From Morchella semilibera (taxonomy: Eukaryota; Ascomycota; Pezizomycetes; Pezizales; Morchellaceae): 64,000 nucleotides of DNA. The DNA is taken from the NCBI GenBank assembly GCA_009192285.1, contig CM018604.1, positions 186,001 through 250,000 on the forward strand, given 5' to 3'. Positions 10,529-21,106 of the stretch are shown here, piece after piece. Both the position numbers and the translations under genes were made by a program. Numbering within the stretch: the stretch's first letter is position 1; the number at the start of each line of letters is the position of its first letter. Below the pieces are notes generated by a model. That model was not told the origin of the DNA. It did no database searches and was given only the letters and a program-made list of their open reading frames with translations.

Positions 10529-11397
10529 GTGATTGGGGATATAAGAGGTTGTTTGATTCTTCGGGTTTGTTTCTTCACTCTCTACAAGCGATCCAATATG
10601 CTTGTTAAAACCCAAGAACTATCTTATAAACAGCGTATCTATATTCAAACCTTACGATTCCGGGCCAGTAGGTCTCTTGACAGAATTGCTAGAGACAAAG
10701 GAGTAGGAGTTACCACTGTCTGGAGAGTTTGCCGAGGTCCTGAAACTCCGAAGAAAAAAAAGGGTCGTTCACACAAAATCTCTTCACCAACCCGTCAGTT
10801 ATTGCTTACTCATGCGACACTCAACTCGACAAACCGACGGAAAACATTAAAAGAAATAGCTCATGAATGTGGAGTCGAAGCAAGCGAAGATACCCTACGG
10901 AACGCATTTCTTCTAGAAGGATATGGTCGACTTGTCGCATGGAGTAAATGCTTTCTCCGACCAGTCCAAAAGGAAAAAAGACTCTATTTCGCACAACAAT
11001 ATCATAACTGTACGATCAATCAATGGAAAAGAGTGATCTGGACGGACGAGTGTGCAGTTGTTTTGAGTAGAAGACGAGGTAGAACATATATCAGACGAAA
11101 AATTAACAGTTCTGATGAGGATTATTTGCAGGATTGTCTTATACCCAAATTCAAAAATAAACGAAGTATCATGATTTGAGGTGCAATTTTAGGTGGATGG
11201 AAGTCTGGACTAGTATTATGAGATCGGAAAAATTGGGGTACTCTTACAGCAAAAAGCTATATTAATCATGTATTTTATCCTGTTTTGCATCCCTTTTGGT
11301 ATTTTAATTCTATTGATTTGAGGGAGAGATTATGTATCATGTGAGATGGTGCTCCAGCGCATAGGGCAAGGAGCACTCAACGTGAAAGAGACTGGTA
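10529..11397 (+). pseudogene. Tc1/mariner-like transposase with three in-frame TGA codons, truncated by an LTR
   Basis: A 216-aa ORF (more likely start M24) with N-terminal HTH (SLDRIARDKGVGVTTVWRV), a lysine-rich linker, a second HTH-type region, and the first catalytic aspartate in VIWTDE (D173). After the TGA at 11177-11179 the same frame continues with GAILGGWKSGLVL, a second TGA (11228-11230), then SYINHVFYPVL, a third TGA at 11342-11344, and DGAPAHRA, the second catalytic D motif of the DD34E class. The catalytic E would lie beyond the LTR that begins at 11398, so the 3' end is lost. The family moves DNA segments between TA dinucleotides. This copy is not functional under the standard code. 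Confidence 0.82.
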
Positions 11398-12656
11398 TGT
11401 CCCGGCGTCTTGGCAACAGTCCCGAGAGTTCAGTAGTCGAAGCGCTGTCGCGATAGATGGAGTTATGCTAAGCGAGGATGAGGTGAGATTGTCGTCATTA
11501 GGTTCTATGAGGTTCGGTTGCAGGGAGGATTGGTAATAGGAATTGGTGAGGTGGTGGGGAGGGATACGAGGTGTGGTTGCGACGGATTTGCATGGGTTTC
11601 TATGGGCTGATGTATGAGTAATAGCTGTGACGGAGTAACCCGACGCAAAGAAGAAGATGATAATCATGACGCAGAAGGACTCGAGGAGCACAGTCTCGGG
11701 ACGAGGAGACTGACGAAGACAGAGGCAACACCGGGCAGGCACAAGCACAGGCACCGGCGAAGGCAAAGGCAAGGGCAAGGGCACAAGGGCGCAGAGCAGG
11801 GAGAGTGAGGACCAGATAGACCTCAACGAGAACGATGAGAGGTGCTATGAGTTTCCCCTTGTCTGAGGATCACGTATTTTTAGTACAAGAGGCTATGGCT
11901 TGGAAATAGGAGTAGATTCCTATGTACTGAGATGATAGGAAGACGAGACAGAGAGAAAAGAAAGAAGGAACTAAGGAAAACCTCTATCCCCGCTATTTAA
12001 CACACCTCTCCCACCAGTCCGCCAAGGCCACATATCGTCATCCATAGAATCCCATAGAAACCCATCGCTACCACACCTCGTAATTCTCCCCACCAACTCC
12101 GCTATTTACATTATAAATCCATCACGCCATCGAATCTCCCAGAACCTTATGACGACAACCTCCACCTCGCACTGCCCGCCCTTGCTTAATATTTCCCTAG
12201 CAACCACAACCGTATATCGCCTACCAAACTATTGGGACAGATGCCAAGACGCCGGTACAATAGCGGATTAGTGAAGAGGAGGTGTTAAATAGCGGGCATA
12301 GATGTTTTCCTTAGTTCTTTCTTTCTTTTCTCTCTGTCTCGTCTTCCTGTTATCTCGGTACATAGGAATCTACACCTATTTCTAAGCCATAGCCTTTCGT
12401 ACCCAAGATTCTGTCTTCTAAAGAGGAAACCCATAGTACCGTTCATTGTTCCCGTTGAGGTCCATCCGGTCTTCACTCTCTCTGCCCTGTGCCTTTGTGC
12501 CTTTGCTCTTGCGTTTGCCTTCGCCAGTGCTTGTGCTTGTGCCTGTCCGGTGTCACCTCTGTCTTCATCAGTCTCCTCGTCATGTAGACTGTGCTCCTCG
12601 AGTCCTTCTGCATCATAATTGTCATCTTCTACTTTGCGTCGGGTTACTCCGTCACA
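11398..12656 (+). repeat. A-family LTR (plus) interrupted by a second, inverted LTR
   Basis: The plus-oriented LTR consists of 11398-11625 and 12265-12656 (620 bp when joined), starting TGTCCCGG and ending CCGTCACA. It lacks a matching TSD: left TGGTA, right TTCCC. At its right edge is a gag fragment of element D. It therefore looks like a recombined LTR rather than a clean insertion. Confidence 0.85.
11626..12259 (-). repeat. solo LTR, A family, inserted inside another A-family LTR
   Basis: 634 bp from TGTGACGG to GCCGGTACA on the plus strand (minus orientation), with exact 5-bp duplication ATAGC at 11621-11625 and 12260-12264. Confidence 0.92.
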
Positions 12657-12682
12657 TTCCCCTCATCCTAGGTGGGGCCTTC
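12657..12682 (-). pseudogene. element D gag fragment, left of element B
   Basis: 26 bp matching the end of the A/C gag (the PRMRGA segment, minus strand). It continues at 20188 once element B and one CCTTC duplication are removed, so B inserted into the gag of an A-like element here called D. Confidence 0.75.
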
Positions 12683-13200
12683 TGTCACGGCTCCGCCTCC
12701 TGTACCCCGCCCTCTGCCAAGACGTCTTCGGAACAGGGTTGTTGGATAGTATCGGTCGATGTCGGAAGTAGAATGATGGATTGAGAAGGAGCTCGGGTAA
12801 TAGAATGTAAGCACTAGGAAGGATGGGGTAGTATCGGGTTGGAAGTATGGGTATTGGGAATAGTATGGGTGGTACGGAAGTGGGGGAGGTTCTATGGGAT
12901 TCTATGGTTATGAGTCAGCGGTGTGACGGGGTAGTTGTATTCATAGTGTTCGTTTTCTCCTATGTTTCTGCCTCTTCAGGCAACGTCTTCTTTCTGTTAT
13001 CAATACATTACTTTGGCTTCGGCCCTTCTGCCTGCGCCTCATCCCTGAACTTGACTCCGAACCTGAACCCGAACCTGAACCCGAACCTGAACCCGAACCT
13101 GAACCTGCCTCGCCTCGGGTATCTCCTGAGCCGACCCCGTCCTCGTCTCTGTCCCCGACTTCACCACGTCTTACCTTTGACCTGACCCTGTCCCGTTAGA
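12683..13200 (+). repeat. 5' LTR of element B, TATA box altered
   Basis: 518 bp. Contains tandem GAACCT/GAACCC hexamers at about 13055-13107. At 12938-12945 it reads TATTCATA where the 3' LTR has TATATATA (19920-19927). Confidence 0.94.
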
Positions 13201-13365
13201 CTACGTTGCCTCGATTTGGCTCCCGAGATACTACTATGGCAGCCTCCAGGTCTTCGTTTACCATTGCCCCTCCACTTGTTATTACCGAACGCATTGCTAA
13301 CAGCGATGTGGTTCCTGCCACTTGGGCTGCTCCTGAGGATGTTCAAGCTTTTTCCAATCAATACG

Positions 13366-13998
13366 TGTCCCGGCGTCTTGGCATTTGTCCCGACAGTTCG
13401 GTAGGAGATGTACGGTTGTGATTGTTAGGGTAATGTTAAGCGAGAGCGGGGAGTGTGAGATGGAGGTTGTCGTTATTAGGTTCTGGGAGGTTCGATGGCG
13501 TGATGGATTGGTAATGTAGAATAGCGGAGATGGTGGGGAGGATTACGGGGTGTGGTAGCAACAGGTTTCTATGAGGTTCTATGAGCAAAAGTGTGAGTCA
13601 TAACGGACTAGGGCAGGAGGTGTGTTAAGTAGCGGGGATAGATGTTTTCCTTAGTTCTTTCTTTCTTTTCTCCCTGTCTCGTCTTCCTGTCATTTCAGTA
13701 CATAGGAATCTACTCCTATCTCCAAGCCATAGCCTTTCGTACCAAATACTTGATCCATTGACGAAGGGAAAACTCATAGCACCTCTCATCGTTCTCGTTG
13801 AGGTCCATCTGGTCCTCGCTTTCCCTGCTCTGTGTCCTTGTGCCCTTGCCCTTGCTTTTGCCTTCGCCGGTGCCTGTGCTTGTGCCTGCCCGGCGTTGCC
13901 CCTGTCTTCGTCAGTCTCCTCGTCCCTAGACTGTGCTCCTCGGGTTCTTCTGTGTCATCATTGTCATCTTCTTCTTTGCGTCGGGTTACTCCGTCACA
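13366..13998 (+). repeat. solo LTR, A family, in element B gag
   Basis: 633 bp, TGTCCCGG to CCGTCACA, with exact 5-bp duplication ATACG at 13361-13365 and 13999-14003. Confidence 0.95.
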
Positions 13999-14175
13999 AT
14001 ACGACTATGACAAGGCCCTTCTCTTCGATCTTCTGGGGTATAATATCTCTCGCATTAGACATGAGAGAGACTTGGCCCGTTTCGAGAGAGACACGGCCTT
14101 GAACACCGCCTCTGTTATTCCGGATCTTGAACAGCAAATTGCGAACCTAGCGAGCCAACTTGCGGAGGTCCGCCA

Positions 14176-14312
14176 CATCAGCAAGACTTCATTTGTCTCC
14201 TGATGTCTCCTGATCCTCAGGAGACCGAAAAAATACCCAGGAGTCTCAGGAGACTCCCAGGAGACTTGGGAGACTGTTGGGAGACTGCAGGCACAAGTTG
14301 AGTTTGCTGATG
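14176..14312 (+). mobile_element. CATCAG MITE copy 1 (137 bp), in element B gag
   Basis: Perfect 9-bp terminal inverted repeats CATCAGCAA / TTGCTGATG and a 2-bp duplication CA (14174-14175 and 14313-14314). The interior is built from CAGGAGAC/GTCTCCTG units that can fold into a hairpin. Non-coding. It shifts the gag frame. Confidence 0.9.
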
Positions 14313-14531
14313 CAGCTCAATACTTTGCTGTCTGCCCAGGCTCCTGCTCCTCCCGCTGTCCCTCCTGCTCCTCCAGTTGTCCCTCCTGCTCCTCCCGCTG
14401 TCCCTCCTGCTCCTCCCGCTGTTCCTCCAACTCCGGCCGCTCCTCCTGTCGTTCCCCCACTGGTTGCCCCCCGCTCCGAGAAGGTCCCTGACCCATCTAA
14501 GTTTGACGGTAAGTGGGAGGAACTTTGCCCC

Positions 14532-15088
14532 TGTTACGGGGCGGGGTCGGGGCGAGGGAATTATAGCAGGAGCAGGGTCGGGCAGAGGATCCACAGGGAG
14601 TCTCTGAGTTCAACGTACACGCGAAGGCACCAATAAATAACTCGGATCACGGTCATGGACAAGGGCGAGAGATAACAGGAGGCCCAGGGTTTAACCGAGG
14701 CGGGCGATAACAGGACACGGTGTTACCAAAGGGCACAACCGATGACGAGGACGGGACAGAGTATAGACCCAAATATATATTTTATAGCAAGACAGAAAGA
14801 GAAACCAAGTCGAAGACAAATAACAGAAACCTAAAGAGAAAGGTTGATAACAGGAGGTTGCGTAAGGAAAGAAGAAAGAAAAGACAAAGGAGATCCGAAC
14901 CCATATATATAGCCTTTCATCCCACCGATTACTAATCCGTACCACGGAATCCCATAGAAACCCAAAGAAAACAATACCAACGTCCTTAACCGATCTCCTA
15001 TACTAACCCGATCAACCCAACCCGAAGCGACCCGATACAATTACCAATCGTTTCTTCCGTTCCCTAGCGCCCAAGATATGCCGTGACA
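14532..15088 (-). repeat. solo LTR, F family, in element B gag
   Basis: 557 bp, TGTTACGG to CCGTGACA on the plus strand, with exact 5-bp duplication GCCCC (14527-14531 and 15089-15093). A TATATATA box in minus orientation at about 14910-14917, in a position like that of E, indicates minus orientation. Confidence 0.92.
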
Positions 15089-16025
15089 GCCCCTTTGTTA
15101 CGCAACTTCGCCTTAAGATGCTCGCCAATCATGATCGTTTTCCTGCCGCCCAAGCCCGTCTTGCTTATGCCATTAATCTTCTTTCCGGTCGGGCTCTTGC
15201 CCAGGTGATGCCCCTTGTTGTAGGAGGACGCATCGACCTGGAGGATATTGAAGCCTTGATTACGATTCTGGAAACCGCCTTTGGAGATCCAGACCGCATT
15301 GCCACCGCCGAACGAGAACTTGAACGTCTTACCCAAGGCGGCCAAGACCTCTCCACTTATTTTGCTGAGTTCCAACGCTTGGCTGCTGAGGTTAGATGGA
15401 ACAATGAGGCTAAGAAACATGCACTTACCCAAGGTCTCTCCCACGAGCTCCGCTCCGCCATGATCCACCACGATGTCCCTGCCGCCACTTCTGAATATGT
15501 TCTTCTGCTCCAAAAGTTGGATAATAGACTCAGGGATGCTCGTGCCAGAGACCGCTCCTCTCCCTTTGCCACCCGTCAGCCCTTTGCGTCCTCTACTTCT
15601 GCTCGTGCCCCTGCTTCCGCTCCTGCTGTTTCCGCTCCTCACCCCTCTTACTCTCCAGGTGGTGCGGTGCCAATGGACCTCTCTGGTGCCCGCTGTCCTC
15701 AACGACGTGGCCCCATTACTCCCGCTGAACGCGCCCGTCGTGCCGCTCAAGGACTCTGCATGTATTGCGGAGGTCCTAGTCATTTTGCTGCTGAATGTCC
15801 TGCTCGTCCTGTTGCTCGCCCTGCTCGTGTTGCTGCTACTTCTGAGGTCGGTGTACCTCCTGTGATGTCTGGGGCCGGCGCGCCTCCTGTTGTTAATCAA
15901 GCTTCTCGTCCTTCTTCTTCTGGTTATGTTTTTGGGTTTCCCTTTGGTGCTTCCTCTCCTTCTGGCTCTGGATCTTTGGGTTTGGGTTTTCCTGGTTCGA
16001 TGTCGGTGACTGCGCCGGATCAGTT

Positions 16026-16068
16026 GGGTTTTCACGAGGACCTGTCTTAGGTGGCTTAGGCCAGGTCC
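16026..16068 (+). promoter_or_regulatory. candidate -1 ribosomal frameshift cassette, element B gag-pol
   Basis: Slippery heptamer G-GGT-TTT (16026-16032) in gag codon phase, fitting X-XXY-YYZ. After a 5-nt spacer comes a perfect 7-bp stem GGACCTG (16038-16044) / CAGGTCC (16062-16068) with a 17-nt loop that contains the gag stop TAG (16048-16050). The -1 frame is open through the site into the protease. Confidence 0.72.
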
Positions 16069-16079
16069 CCCCTCTTTCT

Positions 16080-19000
16080 TTGTCTGCTTCTGCTGCGTCT
16101 GGTGTCTCTAGTGAGAAGGTCTTGGATAACGATCATCTTGTTGTTTCGTGTATTGTATCTGATGAAAATAACACTGTTAAGACCTACTCGCTTGTTGACA
16201 CCGGAGCTTCCGGATTTGCATTCATTGATGAATCATTTGTACGCCACAAGGAAATCCCCACTACACTTCTTCCTAATCCCCGTGCTCTTCATGTTATCGA
16301 TGGTAGAGAAATCTCCTCCGGTAGCATTACTCATATTGCTCATTTTTCCCTCCGTATTCAAGGACATAACAAAAAGATTTCCGCCTATGTTACCCGCCTA
16401 GGACATTATCCGTTAGTGCTGGGAATTCCCTGGCTGCGCCGACATAATGTTGCTATTAATTTCGCCGATAATTCGTTGACCTTCGGGTCCCCTCGCTGTC
16501 CTCAACATTGCAATGATGATCAAGTCCCTGCTTATGTTAAAGGAATTACCTCACCGCTCCCCGCCAACCACGATTTCGAAATTGTTAGCGCTGCTACTTT
16601 TGCTGAGACCACCCAGGGACTATCTGTTTATGCCCTGTTCCTTGGTGGTTCTACGGAATCGATACCCCCGGAAATTGCTACTTTGGTCCCCCCCGAACAT
16701 CATCACTTCTGGCAACGGTTTGGAAAGGAAGGCCCTCAGAAGCTGCCCCCACATTGTCCCTATGATATTCGGATTAATCTTCATGAGGGAAAGGAACCCC
16801 CCTTCGGTCCCCTATACAGTATGTCTCGAGATGAGCTGGCCGCATTGATTGAATATATCGATGATATGTTGAAGAAAGGCTTTATTGAATCTAGCTCCTC
16901 CCCTGCCGGATCTCCTGTTCTGTTTGTGAAGAAACCTGGGGTGGTCTCCGATTCTGTGTGGATTATAGAGGATTGAATGCTATTACGGTTAAAAATCGCT
17001 ATCCGCTGCCGCTACTCAAGGAAACCTTTAATCAACTCTGCAAGGCCAAGTGGTACACCAAGTTGGATTTGAAGAACGCCTATAATCTGGTCCGAGTTGC
17101 AGCTGGAGATGAATGGAAAATCGCATTCCGCACCAGGGTTGGTCATTTTCAGTATAAAGTGATGCCCTTCGGATTGACCAATGCCCCTGCCGTGTTCCAG
17201 CACTTTATCAATGACACTCTTCGCCCCTTTTTAGACCGCTTCTGCACGGCTTATCTTGATGATATCCTTATTTATAGTGAGGATTTGGAGTCACACCGCA
17301 GCCATGTTAACCAGGTTCTGCAAGCCCTTACCGATGCCGATCTCTATTGCTCCCCCGAGAAGTGCGAATTCCAGGTCAAGGAAGTAAAGTATCTGGGAAT
17401 GATTGTTACCACCGAAGGCCTGAAGCTCGACCCCAAAAAGATTGAGACCATCGTTAAGTGGGCTCGTCCCCTAAACGTTAGGGATATACAGGTGTTTAAT
17501 CGTTGGGCAAATTTCTACCGGCGTTTTATTAAAAACTATTCAGGAATTGTTCGTCCTCTCACTACGCTGACTAAAGGGAATGTTGTGTTTGTTTGGCCCC
17601 TTGCCTGCGAAGAAGCCTTCGAAGGACTTAAAACCGCATTTACTACGGCCCCGATTCTTCGCCATTTTGATTTTGATCGTCGAGCTATGGTGGAATCGGA
17701 TGCATCAGACTATGTTTCGGGTGGTACACTTTCTCAGTATAGTGATGAGAATATTCTACATCCCGTCGCTTTCTTCTCCGGAACTCATTCCCCCGCCGAA
17801 TGTAATTATGAGATTTATGACAAGGAGCTGTTGGCTATTATTAAGTGTTTCGAAGAATGGAGAGCTGAATTGATGGGTGTCGCCGAACCTATTGAAGTCC
17901 TGAGCGATCATCGGAATTTAGAATATTTTATGACCAAGAGAGATCTGAATCGCCGACAAGCACGCTGGTCAGAGTTTCTTTCTCGATTTAATTATGTGAT
18001 TAGGTATCAGCCAGGGAAGCAAGGAGGGAAACCGGATGCATTGACTAGGAGATCAGGAGATCTGCCTAACGAGAAGGATGAACGCCTGACGCAGCAAAGT
18101 CAGACAGTGTTGAAGTCCCATAATTTGGGTTTGTTGGCAGCCATTCCGGCTGTCCGAGGACAGTCACCCCTAGAAAAACTTTTTGAACAGGCTTATGTCA
18201 CTGACCCATTCCCAACCAAGATCCTAGGACTCCTCCGAGACGGCGTTCGGCACTCTCGAGAAATTACCCTGGCAGAATGCTCGACGAGAAAGTGTTTTTT
18301 GACTTACCGCGGAAAGCTCCTTGTGCCGGATGATACGACTCTGCAGCTGCATTTGCTTCAGCAACATCATGATGCTCCGTCAGCAGGTCACCCTGGGAAA
18401 GCTAAGATCTTTCAGCTTCTCGCCCGTTCCTATTATTGGCCAGGGATGCGCAATACGGTGGACCGCTATGTTAGGAACTGTCATACCTGCAGTCGTAGTA
18501 AGACGGCTCGTCACGCCCCCTATGGAGTTCTACGTCCTTTACCGATTCCTCAGAGACCTTGGACACATATTTCCATGGATTTTGTCACGGGACTACCGGA
18601 GAGTAAGGGAAGGGATTCGATCCTCGTAGTAGTCGATCGCCTATCGAGATGCGGCACTATATTGCCTGCAATATTACCACCGGATCTGAAGACCTCGCAC
18701 GTCTGTTTATTCATCATGTTTGGAAACTCTATGGTCTTCCTACTAGTATTGTCTCCGATCGTGGCACTCAGTTTACGTCTCAATTTTGGAAATCTCTCTG
18801 CAAGATGCTAAAGATTAATGTCGTCATGTCCTCTGCTTTCCAACCCGAAACTGACGGTCAGACGGAACGGATTAATGCGGTGATGGAACAGTACTTGCGC
18901 AGTTATGTATCGTACCAACAGGATGATTGGGTGGATTGGTTACCCCTCGCCGAGTTTGCTTCCAATAATCACCCCTCGGAAACTACGCAGGTATCTCCTT

Positions 19001-19731
19001 TTATGACTAACTATGGGTTTGACCCTCATTTTACGGAAAATCTCGCCTTGCCCCCGTTTGTCAATGGCCCTCAGGATACGAACGCTCTCGCCGATAAAAC
19101 GGCTGAGATATATGACCAATTGCAAGCTGAGATGCGCTATGCACAGGACCGACAAGAAACCAATGCTAATGCTCATCGAGTCCCCGCTCCAGTCTACTAT
19201 GTGGGTGATGAGGTATGGCTGAATGCCAGAAATATCCAGACTACTAGGCCATCCCAGAAGCTTGATTGGAAGCGTCTCGGAAGGTTTAAAGTTAAGTCGG
19301 TTATTAGTCCTTATGCCTATAAACTCGACCTTCCCTCTACAATGAAGATACACCCTGTCTTTCATGTCTCGAAGTTGGAACCTTGCGCTACCGATCCTCT
19401 ATCAGGACATATTTCTCCCCCCGCACCTCCGGTAATTGTTGATGGCGATGAAGAATGGGAAGTTGATGAGCTATTGGATTCCCGTCTTCGTTATTCACGT
19501 CTGCAGTATTTGGTTAAATGGAAGAGCTATGACGCACCAACCTGGGAGTACGCGGAGAATCTTACCAACGTCCCTCGCCTGTTGACCCGTTTTCATACGG
19601 CATATCCCACCAAGCCGAGACCTGACGGAGTTCTCGCGGAGCTCGAACCTAATGAGAGGGCAACTGTCACGGCTCCGCCTCCTGTACCCCGCCCTCTGCC
19701 AAGACGTCTTCGGAACAGGGTTGTTGGATAG
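16080..19731 (+). pseudogene. element B pol: protease, RT, RNase H, integrase, chromodomain; two frameshifts
   Basis: Three overlapping frames, 16080-16976, 16958-18811 and 18649-19731, make one chromovirus Pol broken by one-base losses near 16940 (within KKPGG) and 18640 (after VVVDRLSR). Protease: LVDTGASGFAFID and HYPLVLGIPWLRRH. RT: FVKK, TKLDLKNAYN, TAYLDDILIYS (YLDD). RNase [30 protein letters not shown]. Integrase: H/H/C/C zinc domain with CHTCSRSK, then SMDFVTGLP, VSDRGTQF and DGQTERINAVM (D,D,E). A GPY-like module (KLDWKRLGRFKVKSVISPYAYKL) and a chromodomain (EWEVDELLDSR...YLVKWKSYDAPTWE) follow. RT has a decayed tract (VFNRWANFYRRF where homologues have EFLGFANFYRRF). The last 22 codons lie in the LTR. 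Confidence 0.94.
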
Positions 19732-20182
19732 TATCGGTCGATGTCGGAAGTAGAATGATGGATTGGGAAGGAGCTCGGGTAATAGAATGTAAGCGCTAGG
19801 AAGGATGGGGTAGTATCGGGTTGGAAGTATGGGTATTGGGAATAGTATGGGTGGTACGGAAGTGGGGGAGGTTCTATGGGATTCTATGGTTATGAGTCAG
19901 CGGTGTGACGGGGTAGTTGTATATATAGTATTCGTTTTCTCCTATGTTTCTGCCTCTTCAGGCAACGTCTTCTTTCTGTTAGCAATACATTACTTTGGCT
20001 TCGGCCCTTCTGCCTGCGCCTCGTCCCTGAACTTGACTCCGAACCTGAACCTGAACCCGAACCCGAACCTGAACCTGAACCTGAACCTGCCTCGCCTCGA
20101 GTATCTCCTGAGCCGACCCCGTCCTCGTCTCTGTCCCCAACTTCACCACGTCTTACCTTTGACCTGACCCTGTCCCGTTAGA
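19665..20182 (+). repeat. 3' LTR of element B
   Basis: 518 bp, partner of 12683-13200. It keeps the TATATATA box (19920-19927). The purine tract AATGAGAGGGCAAC (19651-19664) just before it is the likely polypurine tract. Confidence 0.94.
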
Positions 20183-20187
20183 CCTTC

Positions 20188-20645
20188 CCCGAAGGCGAAA
20201 GTGTACAGTCCCTAACCAAGTATCCAACTCCCACACAATAATAACAACGATTTTCCACACGACGTGCTTCCCTTCCCTGGGATCCGGACGACGACTATTA
20301 GACAAATCCATGGGGACAGCTCCCACAAGAGTATAGGGAGGGTGGGCCGCTGGCGCAGCACTCTTTATGGAACTCAGCTCGGGCTTGTTCCGTTTCAGAG
20401 TGGTGGATAGTAAGATCGATCGCATATTGCTGGACCCCTCCGTAGGCTCTCTGGAGGAGGGTATACGCTTGCTTCGATTCTTCTGTTGCAGTGGAGTCCA
20501 CTTTGAGGGTGAGCGACAAAGAACCCTTCGAGATCCGTATAGAGCTTTTGATAGTTAAATGCATCGGTGGCGGGAGCGGTCATGATAGGCTATGGTGCGA
20601 GGAACTTGAACTGTGCTTATCAAGTAGACAGTGGTCTCGTTATGA
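20188..20645 (-). pseudogene. element D gag remnant with internal deletion
   Basis: Minus strand. 20188-20360 matches the zinc-knuckle and MDLSN end of A-type gag, and 20361-20583 matches the N-terminus (MTAPATDAFNYQKL). The join near 20361-20363 skips the capsid, about 0.73 kb relative to element A. 20584-20645 is the leader adjoining the D LTR. Non-functional. Confidence 0.85.
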
Positions 20646-20738
20646 TGTGACGGAGTAATCCGACGCAAAGTAGAAGATGACAATGATGACGCAAAAGGAC
20701 TCGAGGAGCACAGTCTTCGTTACGAGGAGACCGACAAA

Positions 20739-20846
20739 CATCAGTAAGACTTCATTTGTCTCCTGATATCTCCTGAGCCTCAGGAGACTCTCAGGAGACC
20801 CGGGAGACTGCTGGGAGACTGCAGTCACAAGTTGAGTTTGCTGATG
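20739..20846 (+). mobile_element. CATCAG MITE copy 2 (108 bp, shorter variant)
   Basis: Ends CATCAGTAA / TTGCTGATG, with 2-bp duplication AA (20737-20738 and 20847-20848). Lacks about 29 bp of the interior present in the 137-bp copies. Inserted in the D LTR. Confidence 0.87.
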
Positions 20847-20969
20847 AAGACAGAGGTGACACCGGGCAGGAATAAGCACAAGCACCGGCAAAGGCAAAGG
20901 CAAGGACAAAGGCACAAGGACACCAGGCAGGGAGAGTGAGGACCGGATGGACCTCAACGAGAACGATGA

Positions 20970-21106
20970 CATCAGCAAGACTTTATTTATCTCCTGATAT
21001 CTCCTGAGCCTCAGGAGACTCAAAAAATATCCGGGAGTCTCAGGAGACTCTCAGGAGACCCGGGAGACTGTTGGGAGACTCCAGTCACAAGTTGAGTTTG
21101 CTGATG
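20970..21106 (+). mobile_element. CATCAG MITE copy 3 (137 bp)
   Basis: Ends CATCAGCAA / TTGCTGATG, with 2-bp duplication GA (20968-20969 and 21107-21108). The surrounding LTR reads through exactly when the element and one GA are removed. Confidence 0.9.

Larger units (their letters stand above)
13236..16050 (+). pseudogene. element B gag, interrupted by three insertions
   Basis: Start ATG at 13236 (MAASRSSF). Coding runs 13236-13365, 14004-14175, 14315-14531 and 15094-16050. Taking out 638, 139 and 562 bp (each insertion plus one TSD) leaves a single frame of about 491 codons, which is strong proof of the boundaries. Features: a coiled-coil N-terminal region, a Pro-Ala-Val repeat (PPAPPAVPP), the capsid opener SEKVPDPSKFDG, the capsid block MLANHDRFPAAQARLAYAIN, and a CCHC knuckle CMYCGGPSHFAAEC at residues 214-227 of the last segment. 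The 3' end overlaps pol in the -1 frame. Gag forms the particle in this family. It is not translatable now. Confidence 0.93.
12683..20182 (+). mobile_element. element B: 7.5-kb Ty3/gypsy chromovirus carrying three later insertions
   Basis: 518-bp LTRs at 12683-13200 and 19665-20182 and the exact TSD CCTTC (12678-12682 and 20183-20187) define the element. LTR ends are TGTCACGG and CCCGTTAGA, so the 3' terminus is not CA. Gag (13236-16050) is interrupted by an A-family solo LTR, a 137-bp MITE and an F-family solo LTR. Pol (16080-19731) has two single-base frame losses, near 16940 and 18640. The LTRs differ at roughly a dozen sites by eye, so B is older than C. Pol ends 67 bp inside the 3' LTR. 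Confidence 0.95.

Noticed and set aside
15118-15865. Minus-strand and alternative-frame ORFs of up to 323 aa over the B gag
   Set aside because: Shadows of the gag reading frame, with Arg/Ser or Leu/Pro-rich compositions produced by its codon bias.
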